DNA of 64,000 nt from Sphingobium sp. B2D3C. GTDB taxonomy: Bacteria > Pseudomonadota > Alphaproteobacteria > Sphingomonadales > Sphingomonadaceae. Shown one piece after another: positions 46,201 to 54,705 of the stretch. The first letter of the stretch is position 1; each line of letters starts with the position of its first letter. The DNA lies in assembly GCF_025961835.1 (NCBI RefSeq), contig NZ_JAOQOK010000001.1:2542001-2606000 (forward strand), given 5' to 3'. Made by a program: the position numbers and the translations under genes. The notes under the pieces are model-generated. The model searched no databases. It was not told the origin of the DNA and saw nothing but the letters and a program-made list of their open reading frames with translations.

Positions 46201-46438
46201 ATCGGGCAGGCCCCTGCGCGATGTGCTGATCGAAGCCGGCACGATCCGGGTTAAACCGATCGCCCTTACAGCCGCGGCGGCTATGATCGGCGCGGCAGTG
46301 ATCCTCACGGACCCGATCTTTCAGGGTCTTGCGATTTCGCTGCTCTTTGGCCTTGCCTCCTCGACGCTGCTGACGGTGCTCGTTATTCCAGCGATTTATA
46401 TCGTGCTCAAGGACGACAGGACCCTCGCGACGCAATGA
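43232..46438 (+). CDS. RND-family efflux transporter (inner-membrane pump)
   Basis: 1068 residues with two repeats of membrane helices plus large periplasmic loops, as in AcrB/MexB-like pumps. Helix 4 carries the proton-relay acidic pair in GILVDDAIVMIENI. The N-terminus FLLAALAVGLLALFSIPREEEPQIS is typical of the group with diverged HAE1 features. It uses the proton gradient to export substrate through the adaptor and TolC duct. Chained by ATGA overlaps to the adaptor before it and the ArsR gene after it, so it is controlled with the rhodanese. What it exports here is unknown; a sulfur compound or a quinone-type toxin are guesses. Confidence 0.93.
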   Translation: MNLGISGRLTRATISSPLTPLFLLAALAVGLLALFSIPREEEPQISVPMVDIQVVPPGLSAGDAIELVGIPLETIVKSIDGVEHVYTQAQDDGVMVTARFLVGSNPEDAAIRVEEKLRANWDRKPVGIPDPKVTVRGINDVPAVVLTLTPKPGAAGQWNDASLYELAAKLRTEIAKVDNVGLTFLVGGRPEEIRIAPDPARLRQYGVPLGNVIEAASQANRSFPLGNIREDGKAVAVTAGRTLSSAQEVGLLTVRSASGAPVYLRDVATVTQGPREDQARAWRWAKAGDTWTSAPAVSIAIAKRAGANAVVVSDAILKRVETLEGKLILDSVAVAVTRNYGETANEKANELLFHLGLATISIVVLIGFAIGWREAAVTAVVIPTTILLTMFASNLMGYTINRVSLFALIFSIGILVDDAIVMIENIARHWAMDDNRTRTQAAIEAVAEVGNPTVVATLTVVAALLPMLFVSGLMGPYMAPIPVNASAAMIFSFFVAVVLAPWLMIRFARKTLAHGAGGHDESGGRLGRLYAKVAHRIIDTRKSAWRFLIGVGIATLVACSMFYFKAVTVKLLPFDNKSEVQVVVDMPEGTSLENTGRVLEDVAAIVRQLPEATAMEAYVGTSAPFNFNGLVRHYFLRAQPDQGDVMVTLLPKGDRSRSSHQIALDLRERLKALKLPVTVSIKVVETPPGPPVLATLLAEVYGPDAATRQKTAAELEKIFKSVPFIVDVDNSVGEPRPRLRLVPQRDRIDYYSLSERQVSDSIGMLMGSQTVGYAPRGDGRTPLPITIALAQKDRSWTQALAATPVAQTPAGQLIDLGAVVDARNETGSPAIFRRDGRYADMVTAELAGAYEAPIYGMLAVDRAVDDLDWAAKGLVKPQIRLNGQPEDESKVSMLWDGEWEITWVTFRNMGGAFMVALLGIYILVVAQFRSFKLPLVILTPVPLTLIGIVIGHMLFQAPFTATSMIGFIALAGIIVRNSILLVDFIRHSAESGRPLRDVLIEAGTIRVKPIALTAAAAMIGAAVILTDPIFQGLAISLLFGLASSTLLTVLVIPAIYIVLKDDRTLATQ

Positions 46439-46758
46439 AGATGGAGGATATGAAGCTCAGCCTTCTGTGCGAGCGCGCCACTGAAGTCGCGGCTATGCTC
46501 AAGCTGGTCGCGAACCAGCAGCGCTTGGTGCTGCTCTGCCGCCTGCGTGAGGGTGAAGCCTCGGTAAGCGAGCTGACTGACCTGTGCGGCTTGTCGCAAT
46601 CGAGCGTATCGCAACATCTGGCGAAGATGCGCGAAGGTGGAATCCTGCAAACCCGACGCGACGCCCAGACGATCTACTATCGGCTCGAAAATCAGCATGT
46701 CGAAGCACTGATGGAATTCATGTGCGAGCGGTTCCGACCAGAGGCCCACCTACGCTAG
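46435..46758 (+). CDS. ArsR-family regulator of the SqrR/BigR/YgaV type
   Basis: 107 residues. The winged HTH covers MLKLVANQQRLVLLCRLREG to RRDAQTIYYRLEN, with recognition helix SQSSVSQHLAKMREGG. Cys35 sits in VLLCRL, the position of the first sensing Cys of SqrR, BigR and YgaV; Cys97 in EFMCERF fits the second one near the C-terminus. Those proteins form an intramolecular polysulfide bridge and leave DNA when sulfide rises. A metal-binding ArsR role is less likely because the ELCVCDL metal motif is absent (here ELTDLCG, with one Cys). Last gene of the plus operon, start overlapping the pump stop. Confidence 0.88.
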   Translation: MKMEDMKLSLLCERATEVAAMLKLVANQQRLVLLCRLREGEASVSELTDLCGLSQSSVSQHLAKMREGGILQTRRDAQTIYYRLENQHVEALMEFMCERFRPEAHLR

Positions 46759-46876
46759 GTGCGCGTCGCAGCTGAGGCGCGGCGGGGACACCGACTTATC
46801 TGGCCAACCGCCCCAGTGAGTTAATCTTCCAAAGGCCATTCCGGCCAATGGAGAAGGGTCATGGGACATTCAGGCC

Positions 46877-47492
46877 TTGACCCGCTGTGCACGAGCGGCG
46901 TCCTTGGAATGCAGGCCAGAACGTCACGCCCAAACGCCCTCTAAGCCGCGTGATATATGGGCAATCCGGTTTTATCTCGACGAGCGCCGACGGTTGCGTG
47001 ATCGAGCATTGTTCGACCTGGCAATCGACAGCGAGCTTCGAGGGTGTGATCTTGTCAAACCCAAGATCAGTGATGTCGTAAGCGCCGGAAACATTCGCAG
47101 TCGGTCGACCGTCATCCAGCAGAACATTGGGAGACCAGTGCAGTTCGAGATCATGCAAGAAGCTCGAAAGAGTCTGACAACATGGCTCGAACGACGCCAC
47201 GGTTCCGCGCAGGACTTTCCTTTTCCCAGTCGTGTGGATTACCTTGGTCACCTCATCTACGAGGCAATATGCTTGCCTCGTAGATGAGTGGGTTTCGACG
47301 GTGGGCCTCGATTATCGGGAGGACGGCACGCACTCGCTGCGTCGGACGAAAGCATCTCTGATGTGCAAAGCGACAGCAAATTTGAGAGCGGTGCAGATCC
47401 TGCTCGGCCATACCAATATTGAAAACACCTTGCGATATCTGAGCGTTGATATCGACGATGCACTGACCTTGTCAGAAAGGACCGAAATTTGA
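46877..47492 (+). pseudogene. Small tyrosine recombinase/integrase, frameshifted
   Basis: The first part in one frame reads RDIWAIRFYLDERRRLRDRA, LFDLAIDSELRGCDLVKPKI and RPVQFEIMQEARKSLTTWLE, the core of the short integrase family common in proteobacteria. From about 47255 the next frame continues STRQYACLVDEWV, HSLRRTKASLMCKATANLRA and LGHTNIENTLRYLSVDIDDA, with the catalytic HxxR, GH and Tyr. One extra A in CACCTCATCT at about 47254 separates the halves. The N-terminus is uncertain (TTG at 46877). Probably inactive and a trace of past mobility next to the sulfide/efflux module. Confidence 0.82.
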
Positions 47493-48043
47493 GCGATTGC
47501 CGGCCCCGCGACCTGCTCGTGGAGCCGGTATTAGACCATGAACCTACGGCAGCATTCAGGGATAGTGCCCCGTTTTGGGGATGACCGCTGTGTTGGCGAA
47601 ACGCGAAGGCTTACAAGCTCGCACCGTTGGCCCTAAGGGCTTCAATAACCCTAGCTTCTGCCAAGGATAGCGCACTCTTCCAATCCGTCCCTGGCGCGCG
47701 GCGGCAAAAGCGTGATGACGGCGAGGCGTGATGGACCAAGTAGCATCTGGCGACGCAGCCTCCTCTCTGACCGATAGCTGGCGCACCATCCTCGATCTGG
47801 GCAACAGCAGGATCAGGATTACCTGTCCCGACGGCACGCGAAGAACTGTATCCCGGATCCGGGCGCGGCTGATCGAGCTGACATCGCTCAACTGCAAGCG
47901 GCGGATCATGTTTCAGGATTTTATCGCTTTGGTTCTCCAAGCTCTGGAAATGACGCAGGGCAATAGGCGCAGTTGAGACACTTGACATTGCGGCCGAACG
48001 CTACCCGCGCGCTTCTCGCAACTCACGGGATTCCCTTTAGCAG
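47493..48043. other. Low-information stretch with one weak small ORF
   Basis: About 550 bases downstream of the broken integrase. The one plausible small gene is 47731-47976. No inverted terminal repeats or transposase remnants were recognised, though a short CCCCGTTTTGGGG inverted repeat lies at 47568-47580 and may be a mobile-element end. Confidence 0.4.
47731..47976 (+). CDS. Hypothetical protein, 81 residues
   Basis: Starts at ATG 47731 (or the GTG just before it) with GAGG a few bases upstream. Sequence MDQVASGDAASSLTDSWRTI, then LDLGNSRIRITCPDGTRRTV and a helical Arg/Leu-rich end. I do not recognise a family. Composition is reasonable for a real small protein, but it stands alone between a broken integrase and a SnoaL-like gene, so it may be chance or a remnant. 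Confidence 0.3.
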   Translation: MDQVASGDAASSLTDSWRTILDLGNSRIRITCPDGTRRTVSRIRARLIELTSLNCKRRIMFQDFIALVLQALEMTQGNRRS

Positions 48044-48580
48044 TCAGAGCTTCTTCTGATTTGGGTCGATCTTGGGCTCGCCCTTCAGCATCGGATCCCA
48101 ATGCTCCGCGATCTTGCCGTTTTCGATCCGGAACATGTCGAACCAGGTTGTGTAATAGGTCTGCCCGTTCGCGTCCTTCTCGGGGCGCACAAATGCAATG
48201 ACGACCTTGTCCCGCTCCGCCGTGATGTCGACCATGGGGAGGCTCAATTTTGCCTCCACAGGCCGCTGCGGGCGCGAGGACCGGACATAATCCATCACGC
48301 CGGCCAAACCCTGGGCGGCATTGGGATTATGCTGGATGTAATCCTTCGCGATGAACTCGTGCGCGCGATCAACCTGACCAGCCACGAGCACGATCCGATA
48401 CATGTCGTACACCAGCCGCTTGTTCCGCGCGAGCTTGGGGTCCTTGCTGGCGAGCAAGGCAGCGTGATCCGCCGGGACGGACGGCGCTGCTGCCGGCGCT
48501 TCATGCGATGAGGGCGGGGCCACAGCCGTCGTCGAGTCCGGGGCCATGGCAAGAGCGGTAGCGAGCAGGATCGATATCAT
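48044..48580 (-). CDS. Exported SnoaL-like (NTF2-fold) protein
   Basis: 178 residues with a weak N-terminal signal (MISILLATALAMAPD). A proline/alanine-rich linker is followed by a SnoaL-type domain from about 50: LVYDMYRIVLVAGQVDRAHE, FIAKDYIQHNPNAAQG (the typical YIQHNP motif), and TWFDMFRIENGKIAEHWD. This subgroup is often listed as predicted SnoaL-like aldol condensation or polyketide-cyclase-like. No operon partner is close; the region between it and the esterase at 48846 carries no gene. Confidence 0.85.
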   Translation of the reverse strand: MISILLATALAMAPDSTTAVAPPSSHEAPAAAPSVPADHAALLASKDPKLARNKRLVYDMYRIVLVAGQVDRAHEFIAKDYIQHNPNAAQGLAGVMDYVRSSRPQRPVEAKLSLPMVDITAERDKVVIAFVRPEKDANGQTYYTTWFDMFRIENGKIAEHWDPMLKGEPKIDPNQKKL

Positions 48581-48845
48581 GGGAGAAGCCTAGCATGACA
48601 GAGGCGGAAAAAGGTAGGACTTTTAAGTGCCGCCAATCCCTCTCGGCTAGAGATCGGACGGCGAGGCAACACTTTGTTGTGAAACGACAATAATCTGCGC
48701 CAGCGGCGAACGGTTTTACCATCTTTGGGCGAAAGCGGCTTTGCGCGGGGAGCGCCGACCTTAAAAACCAGAGTATTGATCAAGTGTCTCGCACTCGCTC
48801 CCGACGGCCCCGTCACGGCGACACCTTGAGAATTCCCGCGACTGC

Positions 48846-50528
48846 TCAGTCACGCAAGGCAGCCGCGACGGTTGCCAGTTCGGCGTGGTCGCTGCCGGTG
48901 TCGAGCCGGGTCTGATCGTCGTAGATCATGGTCGCAGGTCGGTCTCGATTTGCAGCCGCCCAGCGCGGCAAACCCGGTCCGTTGGGGTCACCGGTCCCGG
49001 CAAATCGGGTCCAGGCGCCGGCCATGATATTGGACAGCTTCAGCGCGGCCGCGTCCCCTCCGGTCATCGTGGCGCAGCGTTCGGCATTGGCGAACGCGTA
49101 GGGAATATCCGCACAATGGAATGCGCGTGGCCGGCCATCCAGCACCGGCGCAGGGCGTGCGAACTGGTACAGCCATGCGCCTGCTCCGCCGATGGCGGCC
49201 TTGCGACGGGCAAATTCCATCGCGCTGAGGCGCAGCGGCGCGGTCGCGATGCGTGACCATAGATCGCAGGGCAAAGCATGCGGCGTGCGACCTTTGAAGG
49301 CCTCGATAATGCCGTCCGCACGATCGCCGAACAGGCCGGTGACCCGTTCCCGCAATTGCGCTGCCGATAAAGCCTCGAACGCCGGGTCGTTGATGCCGGT
49401 TGCGAATTCGTTGAGCGTGGTGCCGACGATCAGCGGCACATGCGCGGAATTCGCCAGTGCGCCATCGGAGAGCACGCCGCCGGGAAGAGTGGCCCCGCCG
49501 ATAACCGGCCCAAATGAGAAGCGCGGCAAATTTCGCGGATCGATGGGGCTTCCCGCAAGCTTGGGATTGAGCCGCCGCGCTGCCGCATTCGATGCCGCAA
49601 GCAACTGCGGATAGGGCACATCCTGCACGGCGCGCGCCGACGTCCTCGCAATGCCCAGTTCCGCGAGCGTTGCGGCGGCCAGGCTCGCGGCCTCGTCTAC
49701 CGTCACGCCGGTGGGGACATAGCCGCTCTGGACGATCGCCCGGTGAAACAGACCGCGCGCCTGGGGCATGGCCATCAGCGCCGCGACCTTGCGTCCGCCG
49801 CCCGACTGGCCGAACAGCGTGACGCGCGCCGGATCGCCGCCGAACGCTGCGATATTGTCGCGCACCCATTGCAGCGCGGCGACGATATCAAGCAGACCGA
49901 CATTGCCGGAGTCCGCGAAGGCGGAATCGAACGTCGACAGATCGAGAAACCCGAGCGCGTTGAGCCGATGGTTCAACGTGACCACCACGACGTCGTGCAG
50001 GTCGGCCAGATTATGGCCATCGAAGGCGGGCAGGTCATGACCCGATCCGGCGATGAACGCACCGCCGTGCAGCCAGACCATCACGGGTCGGGGGCGACCG
50101 ACATCGCCCCGCGTCCAGATATTGAGCCGCAAGCAGTCTTCGCGCTCGTAACTGTCATTCCATTGAAAAATGAACGCTTCTTCGTCATTGGCCCGACCTG
50201 ATCCGCGATCTTGCGGACAGACCGGCCCGAAGCTCAGTGCGCTGCGCACGCCCGACCACGGACGGGGCGGACGTGGCGGCAGGAAGCGATTTGGCCCGGC
50301 CGTATCATCCGCATAGGGAATGCCCTTGAAGGTCAGGACATCCCCTTGCCGATAGCCGGCCAGCACTCCCGACTGCGTTTCCACGCGTGCCGTATCCCGG
50401 CCTGCTGATACCGCCTGCCGGCCAGTGCGCGAGGGAGCAACAGCGGCGGCTGCCATGCGAGGGGTCTGGGTGCTGGCAGCGACGATCGCGGCGCCGCCCG
50501 TTAATATCGCTCTCCGACCGACTTTCAC
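48846..50528 (-). CDS. Carboxylesterase type B, Tat-exported (third copy)
   Basis: 560 residues starting at GTG 50528. Tat-like signal [16 protein letters not shown]. Landmarks are [17 protein letters not shown], and GQSGGG with nucleophile Ser242 (the other two copies have GQSAGG and GQSAGS). 83 bases after TonB receptor 3, separated by a GC-rich hairpin, so the pair is probably co-transcribed. Likely releases a carboxylate or aromatic acid from an imported ester. Confidence 0.9.
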   Translation of the reverse strand: MKVGRRAILTGGAAIVAASTQTPRMAAAAVAPSRTGRQAVSAGRDTARVETQSGVLAGYRQGDVLTFKGIPYADDTAGPNRFLPPRPPRPWSGVRSALSFGPVCPQDRGSGRANDEEAFIFQWNDSYEREDCLRLNIWTRGDVGRPRPVMVWLHGGAFIAGSGHDLPAFDGHNLADLHDVVVVTLNHRLNALGFLDLSTFDSAFADSGNVGLLDIVAALQWVRDNIAAFGGDPARVTLFGQSGGGRKVAALMAMPQARGLFHRAIVQSGYVPTGVTVDEAASLAAATLAELGIARTSARAVQDVPYPQLLAASNAAARRLNPKLAGSPIDPRNLPRFSFGPVIGGATLPGGVLSDGALANSAHVPLIVGTTLNEFATGINDPAFEALSAAQLRERVTGLFGDRADGIIEAFKGRTPHALPCDLWSRIATAPLRLSAMEFARRKAAIGGAGAWLYQFARPAPVLDGRPRAFHCADIPYAFANAERCATMTGGDAAALKLSNIMAGAWTRFAGTGDPNGPGLPRWAAANRDRPATMIYDDQTRLDTGSDHAELATVAAALRD

Positions 50529-50566
50529 CCTGCCGCCTCCATCCTATTTCATCTTATGGTTCTCGA

Positions 50567-50603
50567 GGCGGGGCAGAGATCGCATCGCAACCACCGCCCC
50601 GCC
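50567..50603 (-). terminator. GC-rich hairpin between TonB receptor 3 and the esterase
   Basis: GGCGGGGC at 50567-50574 pairs with GCCCCGCC at 50596-50603 across a 21-base loop. It could reduce readthrough from the receptor to the esterase. No T-run. Confidence 0.4.
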
Positions 50604-50611
50604 GCCGATCA

Positions 50612-53125
50612 TCAGAACGAACGCTTCACAGTCAGGCGCCACTGCCGCGGCGCGGCCGGGAAGCCGTTCACCGTGCCATTGGTCGCACGGTTATCCAGAT
50701 AAGCGTAGTAATAAAGCTTGTTCGTCAGGTTCATGACGTTCGCAATCACCTGCCAATCGCCGCCCGGAGCATCCCAGGTCAGGCCTGCATTGAGCAGCGT
50801 ATAGGCCGGCACCTTGTTGAACGTCGTGTTGGGGATCGACGTCTGGAAGCTGGACTGGAACGTCATGTCCAGCCGTGGCGTCAGAGTGCCGAAATTGGCC
50901 GTATCGATGCGATACTGGGCGCTCGCGCTGCCCTTCCAGTCGGAGATCAGCGGGAACTTGGAGTCCAGCGTGGTGCCGGCGCTGATCGCCGTCGCCTGCA
51001 GCGACTTGAAGCCGATGTTGATGTAGCCGACTGCCGCCTGAAGCGTGAGACTGCTGGTCGGGCGAGCGGTCAGTTCCAGTTCACCGCCCTTGGTCACCGC
51101 CTTGCCGACGTTCAGCAGCGCGCTGCACGGCTGTGCATAGCTTGCCAGAGGCACATCCGGATAAGCCGGGTTGGCCGGGCACGCGCTGACCGGGAGCTGG
51201 AGATCGGTGTAGTTGCCATAGAAGAAGCTGCCGTTGACGCGCAGCTTGCGGTCGAACAGGTCGCTCTTGAAGCCAACCTCATAGGAGGTCAGCTTTTCCG
51301 GCGCGAACGGGATGACCTGATAGATATTGTAAGGCCGCGGGTTGATGCCGCCGCCCTTGAAGCCGGTCGCGACCGACGCATAGGTCATGATCGTGGGGGT
51401 CCACTGATACTGCGCTGCGATGCGATAATCGACATTGTCGCCCTTGAAGGTGCCCGAGGCGCCATTCACCGGGCAGACCGCCACATTGACGATCGTCCCG
51501 CCCGCTTCGGGGCAGGGCAGATAGGGCGGGCCATCGGGATGGCCGCCGAGCTGCGTGCCCGGCACGCCGAGGCGGCCGAACTTGAAGGTCTTTTCCTGCT
51601 TCGAGTAGCGCAGCCCGCCGATCAGCTGCAGCTTGTCGGTCACGCTCCAGTCGACGTTGCCGAACACGGCATAGGTCTTCGCCGGCACGCGATCCCGCCC
51701 GATGAAGTCGAAGGGCGGGATGTCGATGCGCGAATCCAGCGCGGTAAACTCATCCATGAAGAAGCCGCCGAGCGTCAGATTAACCGCATCCTGCATCAGG
51801 CTGGCATTAACGCGCAGCTCCTGCGTCACCTCGCGATAGGTCAGCGCATTGAAGCTCTGCGCCAGCGGGACAGGCGTCGCATCATTATCCTGCGAGAACT
51901 CCATCTTCTGCTTGCGATAGGCTGTGATCGACTTGAACGAGACATTGTCTGCGAGCTTGTAGTCGATCGTCAGGGAGACGCCGCCGCCCTTGGTCGCCGA
52001 GCTTGAATCCAGGCAATAGGCGCCCGAGCGGCTGCTCGGGGTCGGGTCGCAATAGGTCGCGTAGTTGGTATAGGGGCTCGTGCTGAAGCTGTCGCCAGCG
52101 AACGCGCCGAACGGGGAATAGCTGATGAATTGCGACGCGCCGGTCGCGGTGCCGATGCTGACGCCATTGATGCTATTCTTGGGCGTCAGGCTGTCATTGC
52201 GGGCATAAAGCAACGTCTGCGGCGTGCCTTCCGACTTGTCGCTGACATAGTCCGCAGCAAGGTTGACCTCGAGCGCATCAGTGGGCACCCAGCGCAGCTG
52301 GACGCGCCCGGCTGCCACGGCCTTCCCGCCTTCAGTGCCGAGCTTGCAGTTCGCATCACGCGCGAAGGACGGAACCTGCGTACCCGGATGCGTGCAGGCA
52401 TAATCGTACCGCGTGACATAGCCATCCTTGTGGTCGGTCACGCCGGTGATCCGCATGAACAGGCGATCGGGCACCAGCGTCATGTCCGCTGCCGCATTCA
52501 CGCGCACGTTATTGTAGCTTCCGTAAGAGAGCGAGATGAACCCGCCGCCATTGCCGGTCGGCTTCTTGGAATAGAGCTTCACCGAGCCGCCGATCGAGTT
52601 CTGCCCGGCCAACGTGCCCTGCGGACCGCGCAGGACCTCGATGCGATCGAGGTCGACCAGATCGAAGTTCGCGCCAGCGATGGTGCCGTAATAGACGTCG
52701 TCGATATAGGTGCCGACGCCGGGCGACACGGCGGGATTGAAGTCCACCTGGCCCACGCCGCGAATGAAGGACTGAACCGACGGACCGGCGCCAGCGGGAG
52801 CCGGCTGGAGCACGACGTTGGGGGCTTGGGCCGCGATATCGCTGACGGTGGTCAGCCCCTGCGCGGCGATCGTCTCAGCCGACAAGGCCGTGATCGCGAG
52901 CGGCGTTTTCTGGGCGCTCTGGCCACGGAACTGCGCGGTCACGACGATTTCGCTGATGCCGTCCTCGGCCTGTGCGGTCGGTTCCGCCTGATTAACGGGT
53001 GCCGTCGACGGAGCCGCCTCCTGCGCAAAGGCGGGTGCCGCACAAGCGATTGCCATCGCGCCGACCGCGACGGAGTTGCGCAACCAGGTCGCGCCGTTGA
53101 TTTGCCAGATGCTCATGGTCTTCAT
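50612..53125 (-). CDS. TonB-dependent outer-membrane receptor 3
   Basis: About 837 residues from ATG 53125, preceded by TAGGAGGGAAAG; the ORF start at 53191 is unsupported. Signal peptide ends PAFAQEA; the TonB box region is DGISEIVVTAQFR, the plug has VLRGPQGTLAGQNSIGGSVKL, and the barrel ends WRLTVKRSF. Upstream lies a tandem pair of palindromes. With the carotenoid-oxygenase-type gene before it and the esterase after it, it may import an aromatic or terpenoid ester. Confidence 0.93.
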   Translation of the reverse strand: MKTMSIWQINGATWLRNSVAVGAMAIACAAPAFAQEAAPSTAPVNQAEPTAQAEDGISEIVVTAQFRGQSAQKTPLAITALSAETIAAQGLTTVSDIAAQAPNVVLQPAPAGAGPSVQSFIRGVGQVDFNPAVSPGVGTYIDDVYYGTIAGANFDLVDLDRIEVLRGPQGTLAGQNSIGGSVKLYSKKPTGNGGGFISLSYGSYNNVRVNAAADMTLVPDRLFMRITGVTDHKDGYVTRYDYACTHPGTQVPSFARDANCKLGTEGGKAVAAGRVQLRWVPTDALEVNLAADYVSDKSEGTPQTLLYARNDSLTPKNSINGVSIGTATGASQFISYSPFGAFAGDSFSTSPYTNYATYCDPTPSSRSGAYCLDSSSATKGGGVSLTIDYKLADNVSFKSITAYRKQKMEFSQDNDATPVPLAQSFNALTYREVTQELRVNASLMQDAVNLTLGGFFMDEFTALDSRIDIPPFDFIGRDRVPAKTYAVFGNVDWSVTDKLQLIGGLRYSKQEKTFKFGRLGVPGTQLGGHPDGPPYLPCPEAGGTIVNVAVCPVNGASGTFKGDNVDYRIAAQYQWTPTIMTYASVATGFKGGGINPRPYNIYQVIPFAPEKLTSYEVGFKSDLFDRKLRVNGSFFYGNYTDLQLPVSACPANPAYPDVPLASYAQPCSALLNVGKAVTKGGELELTARPTSSLTLQAAVGYINIGFKSLQATAISAGTTLDSKFPLISDWKGSASAQYRIDTANFGTLTPRLDMTFQSSFQTSIPNTTFNKVPAYTLLNAGLTWDAPGGDWQVIANVMNLTNKLYYYAYLDNRATNGTVNGFPAAPRQWRLTVKRSF

Positions 53126-53169
53126 TCTTTCCCTCCTAAAAGCACCGCTCTCGACGAGCGGGCCGAACC

Positions 53170-53200
53170 ATTGAATTTCAATCGATTGCAAAACTGCAAT
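53170..53200. promoter_or_regulatory. Two adjacent palindromes upstream of TonB receptor 3
   Basis: ATTGAA-T-TTCAAT at 53170-53182 and ATTGCA-AAAC-TGCAAT at 53185-53200, both perfect and separated by two bases, 45-75 bases before the receptor start. They look like operator sites for a dimeric regulator such as the GntR protein at 55032. Confidence 0.5.
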
Positions 53201-53241
53201 GAAAAAGAAGGCGCCGGGCGCCCGGAATTACTGCTTTGGTT

Positions 53242-54705
53242 TCAGGTCGTTGCCAGCGCCAGTTGGGTGGCTGGCACCCATGTGCCATGCACCTGAGCGC
53301 GCAAGGGCAGCGGCACATGCACCTTGGCAACCGGCCCCGCCCCGACCGCGCCAGCATCGATGACCCATAGCTGCGAGGCGAAGGCCTGATCGCCGACCTG
53401 GCGATCGACCACAGCAAGCAGCCACCCGTCATGCCCTGGCGCGGCCGAGGGCACGTGAACGGGCTCGCTGATTGCGTGACCGGGCGGCAGTGCGAGCGCG
53501 TCGAGCCCGCCATGCGCCACATCGATGCGGATGAGCATGTTGAAGGTCATGCCGACCGGGCCGCCGGGCAGCGGAGGCGGCCCATTCGGATTGACCGTCA
53601 GATACCAGCCGAAGCTGTACGGCAGGCCGGTATCGGCATCGCGAATGCGCGGCATGTCGCCCGGGGGGCCGAGCGGCCGCACCTCGTAGGAAGAGCTATC
53701 CTTGGTGAGGTCGAACGTCCAGCGTTCGAAGGCACCGCGGATCTCCTGCTGACCGCGCTGGATTCCTCCCGCTTCGCGCATGAACGGAAATGCGTTCGTG
53801 TCGGATACAAAGATGTCGAGATGAACCCGATCGCCTTCATCGAAGGCGTTCATGATATGAAAAGCGGACGCGCCAGCCGCGCCTTCGAACCAGCGCATCG
53901 CAGCGACATCGCCATCGCGCGGCATGATTCCAACGCGGCAGGTCAGGTCCTGCTCATGGGCCCATTTCGGCCCGCCGGCGCGCAGCCGCTCAAGATCGGT
54001 GGTGGTCGGAAAAATCGGGAAAATCGCGCGGCTCTTCGTGATCGCAAAGTCATGGATCATGCCGCCATAGGGCTGGTCGAACCACTGCTCGCGAACGAGG
54101 TTGCCGTCGCGATCCGCAATCCCATAGGCGATCGCCCGCGAACATTGGCCATCGGCCTCATAGCCGAAGAAGAACAATTCGCCGGTCTCGGGATCGATCC
54201 GCGAATGGGCCGTCATCGTCTCCGATTTGAGGGCGCCGCCGAAATCCCAGGCACCGAGCGTGTCCAGGGTAGTCGGATCCACGCGATAGGCGCGGCCATC
54301 CTCCTTCGTCATGAACAGCCGACCTGCATGCCAAAGCGGCGTCGTGTTCGCGACCGTGCGATCAACGCCCGCAACGCTGGGGTCATCGGTAAAGGGATTG
54401 CGATACTGGCCGAACAGCGCGCGCCGGGCTTCGCGCTCGGCCGCATAACGCGCGGTTTCGACATAGCGAATGTCATAATCCACAGAGCCGTGTTCGAACT
54501 TGAAACGCGCGATCATCCCGTCTCCCGACAGGATATGATCGTCATCGAACATGGGCGGGTGGGCCGGATCCGGGACCGCGCGAAAGAAGGCGCCTTCAAT
54601 CTCGGACGGGATCTCGCCTTCCACCAGCAGGTTGCGGACAGACGCTTCGGTGCGAACAGGCGTATTAAGGCCCGTGAAATGAATGGTCTGAGGAAAAGCG
54701 GTCAT
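53242..54705 (-). CDS. Carotenoid-cleavage-type oxygenase (lignostilbene dioxygenase-like)
   Basis: 487 residues of the seven-bladed propeller oxygenase family. The four Fe(II)-binding His are visible at about 167 (TAHSRIDP), 218 (MIHDFAIT), 283 (AFHIMNAFDEG) and 473 (QVHGTWVP). No signal peptide, so cytoplasmic. Such enzymes cleave a C=C bond with O2 in carotenoids, stilbenes or phenylpropenoids. In a sphingomonad beside a TonB receptor and esterase, a lignin-derived stilbene or isoeugenol-type substrate is plausible, but not shown. It has its own upstream region with a 16-bp palindrome. Confidence 0.92.
   Translation of the reverse strand: MTAFPQTIHFTGLNTPVRTEASVRNLLVEGEIPSEIEGAFFRAVPDPAHPPMFDDDHILSGDGMIARFKFEHGSVDYDIRYVETARYAAEREARRALFGQYRNPFTDDPSVAGVDRTVANTTPLWHAGRLFMTKEDGRAYRVDPTTLDTLGAWDFGGALKSETMTAHSRIDPETGELFFFGYEADGQCSRAIAYGIADRDGNLVREQWFDQPYGGMIHDFAITKSRAIFPIFPTTTDLERLRAGGPKWAHEQDLTCRVGIMPRDGDVAAMRWFEGAAGASAFHIMNAFDEGDRVHLDIFVSDTNAFPFMREAGGIQRGQQEIRGAFERWTFDLTKDSSSYEVRPLGPPGDMPRIRDADTGLPYSFGWYLTVNPNGPPPLPGGPVGMTFNMLIRIDVAHGGLDALALPPGHAISEPVHVPSAAPGHDGWLLAVVDRQVGDQAFASQLWVIDAGAVGAGPVAKVHVPLPLRAQVHGTWVPATQLALATT

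Noticed and set aside
46435..46758. Metal-sensing ArsR (arsenite or cadmium) reading of the regulator
   Set aside because: The typical CxC metal motif is absent, while the two cysteines fit the persulfide-sensing group and the neighbours are sulfide genes.
50387..52006. 539-codon plus-strand frame
   Set aside because: It is antisense to TonB receptor 3, whose domains are clear.
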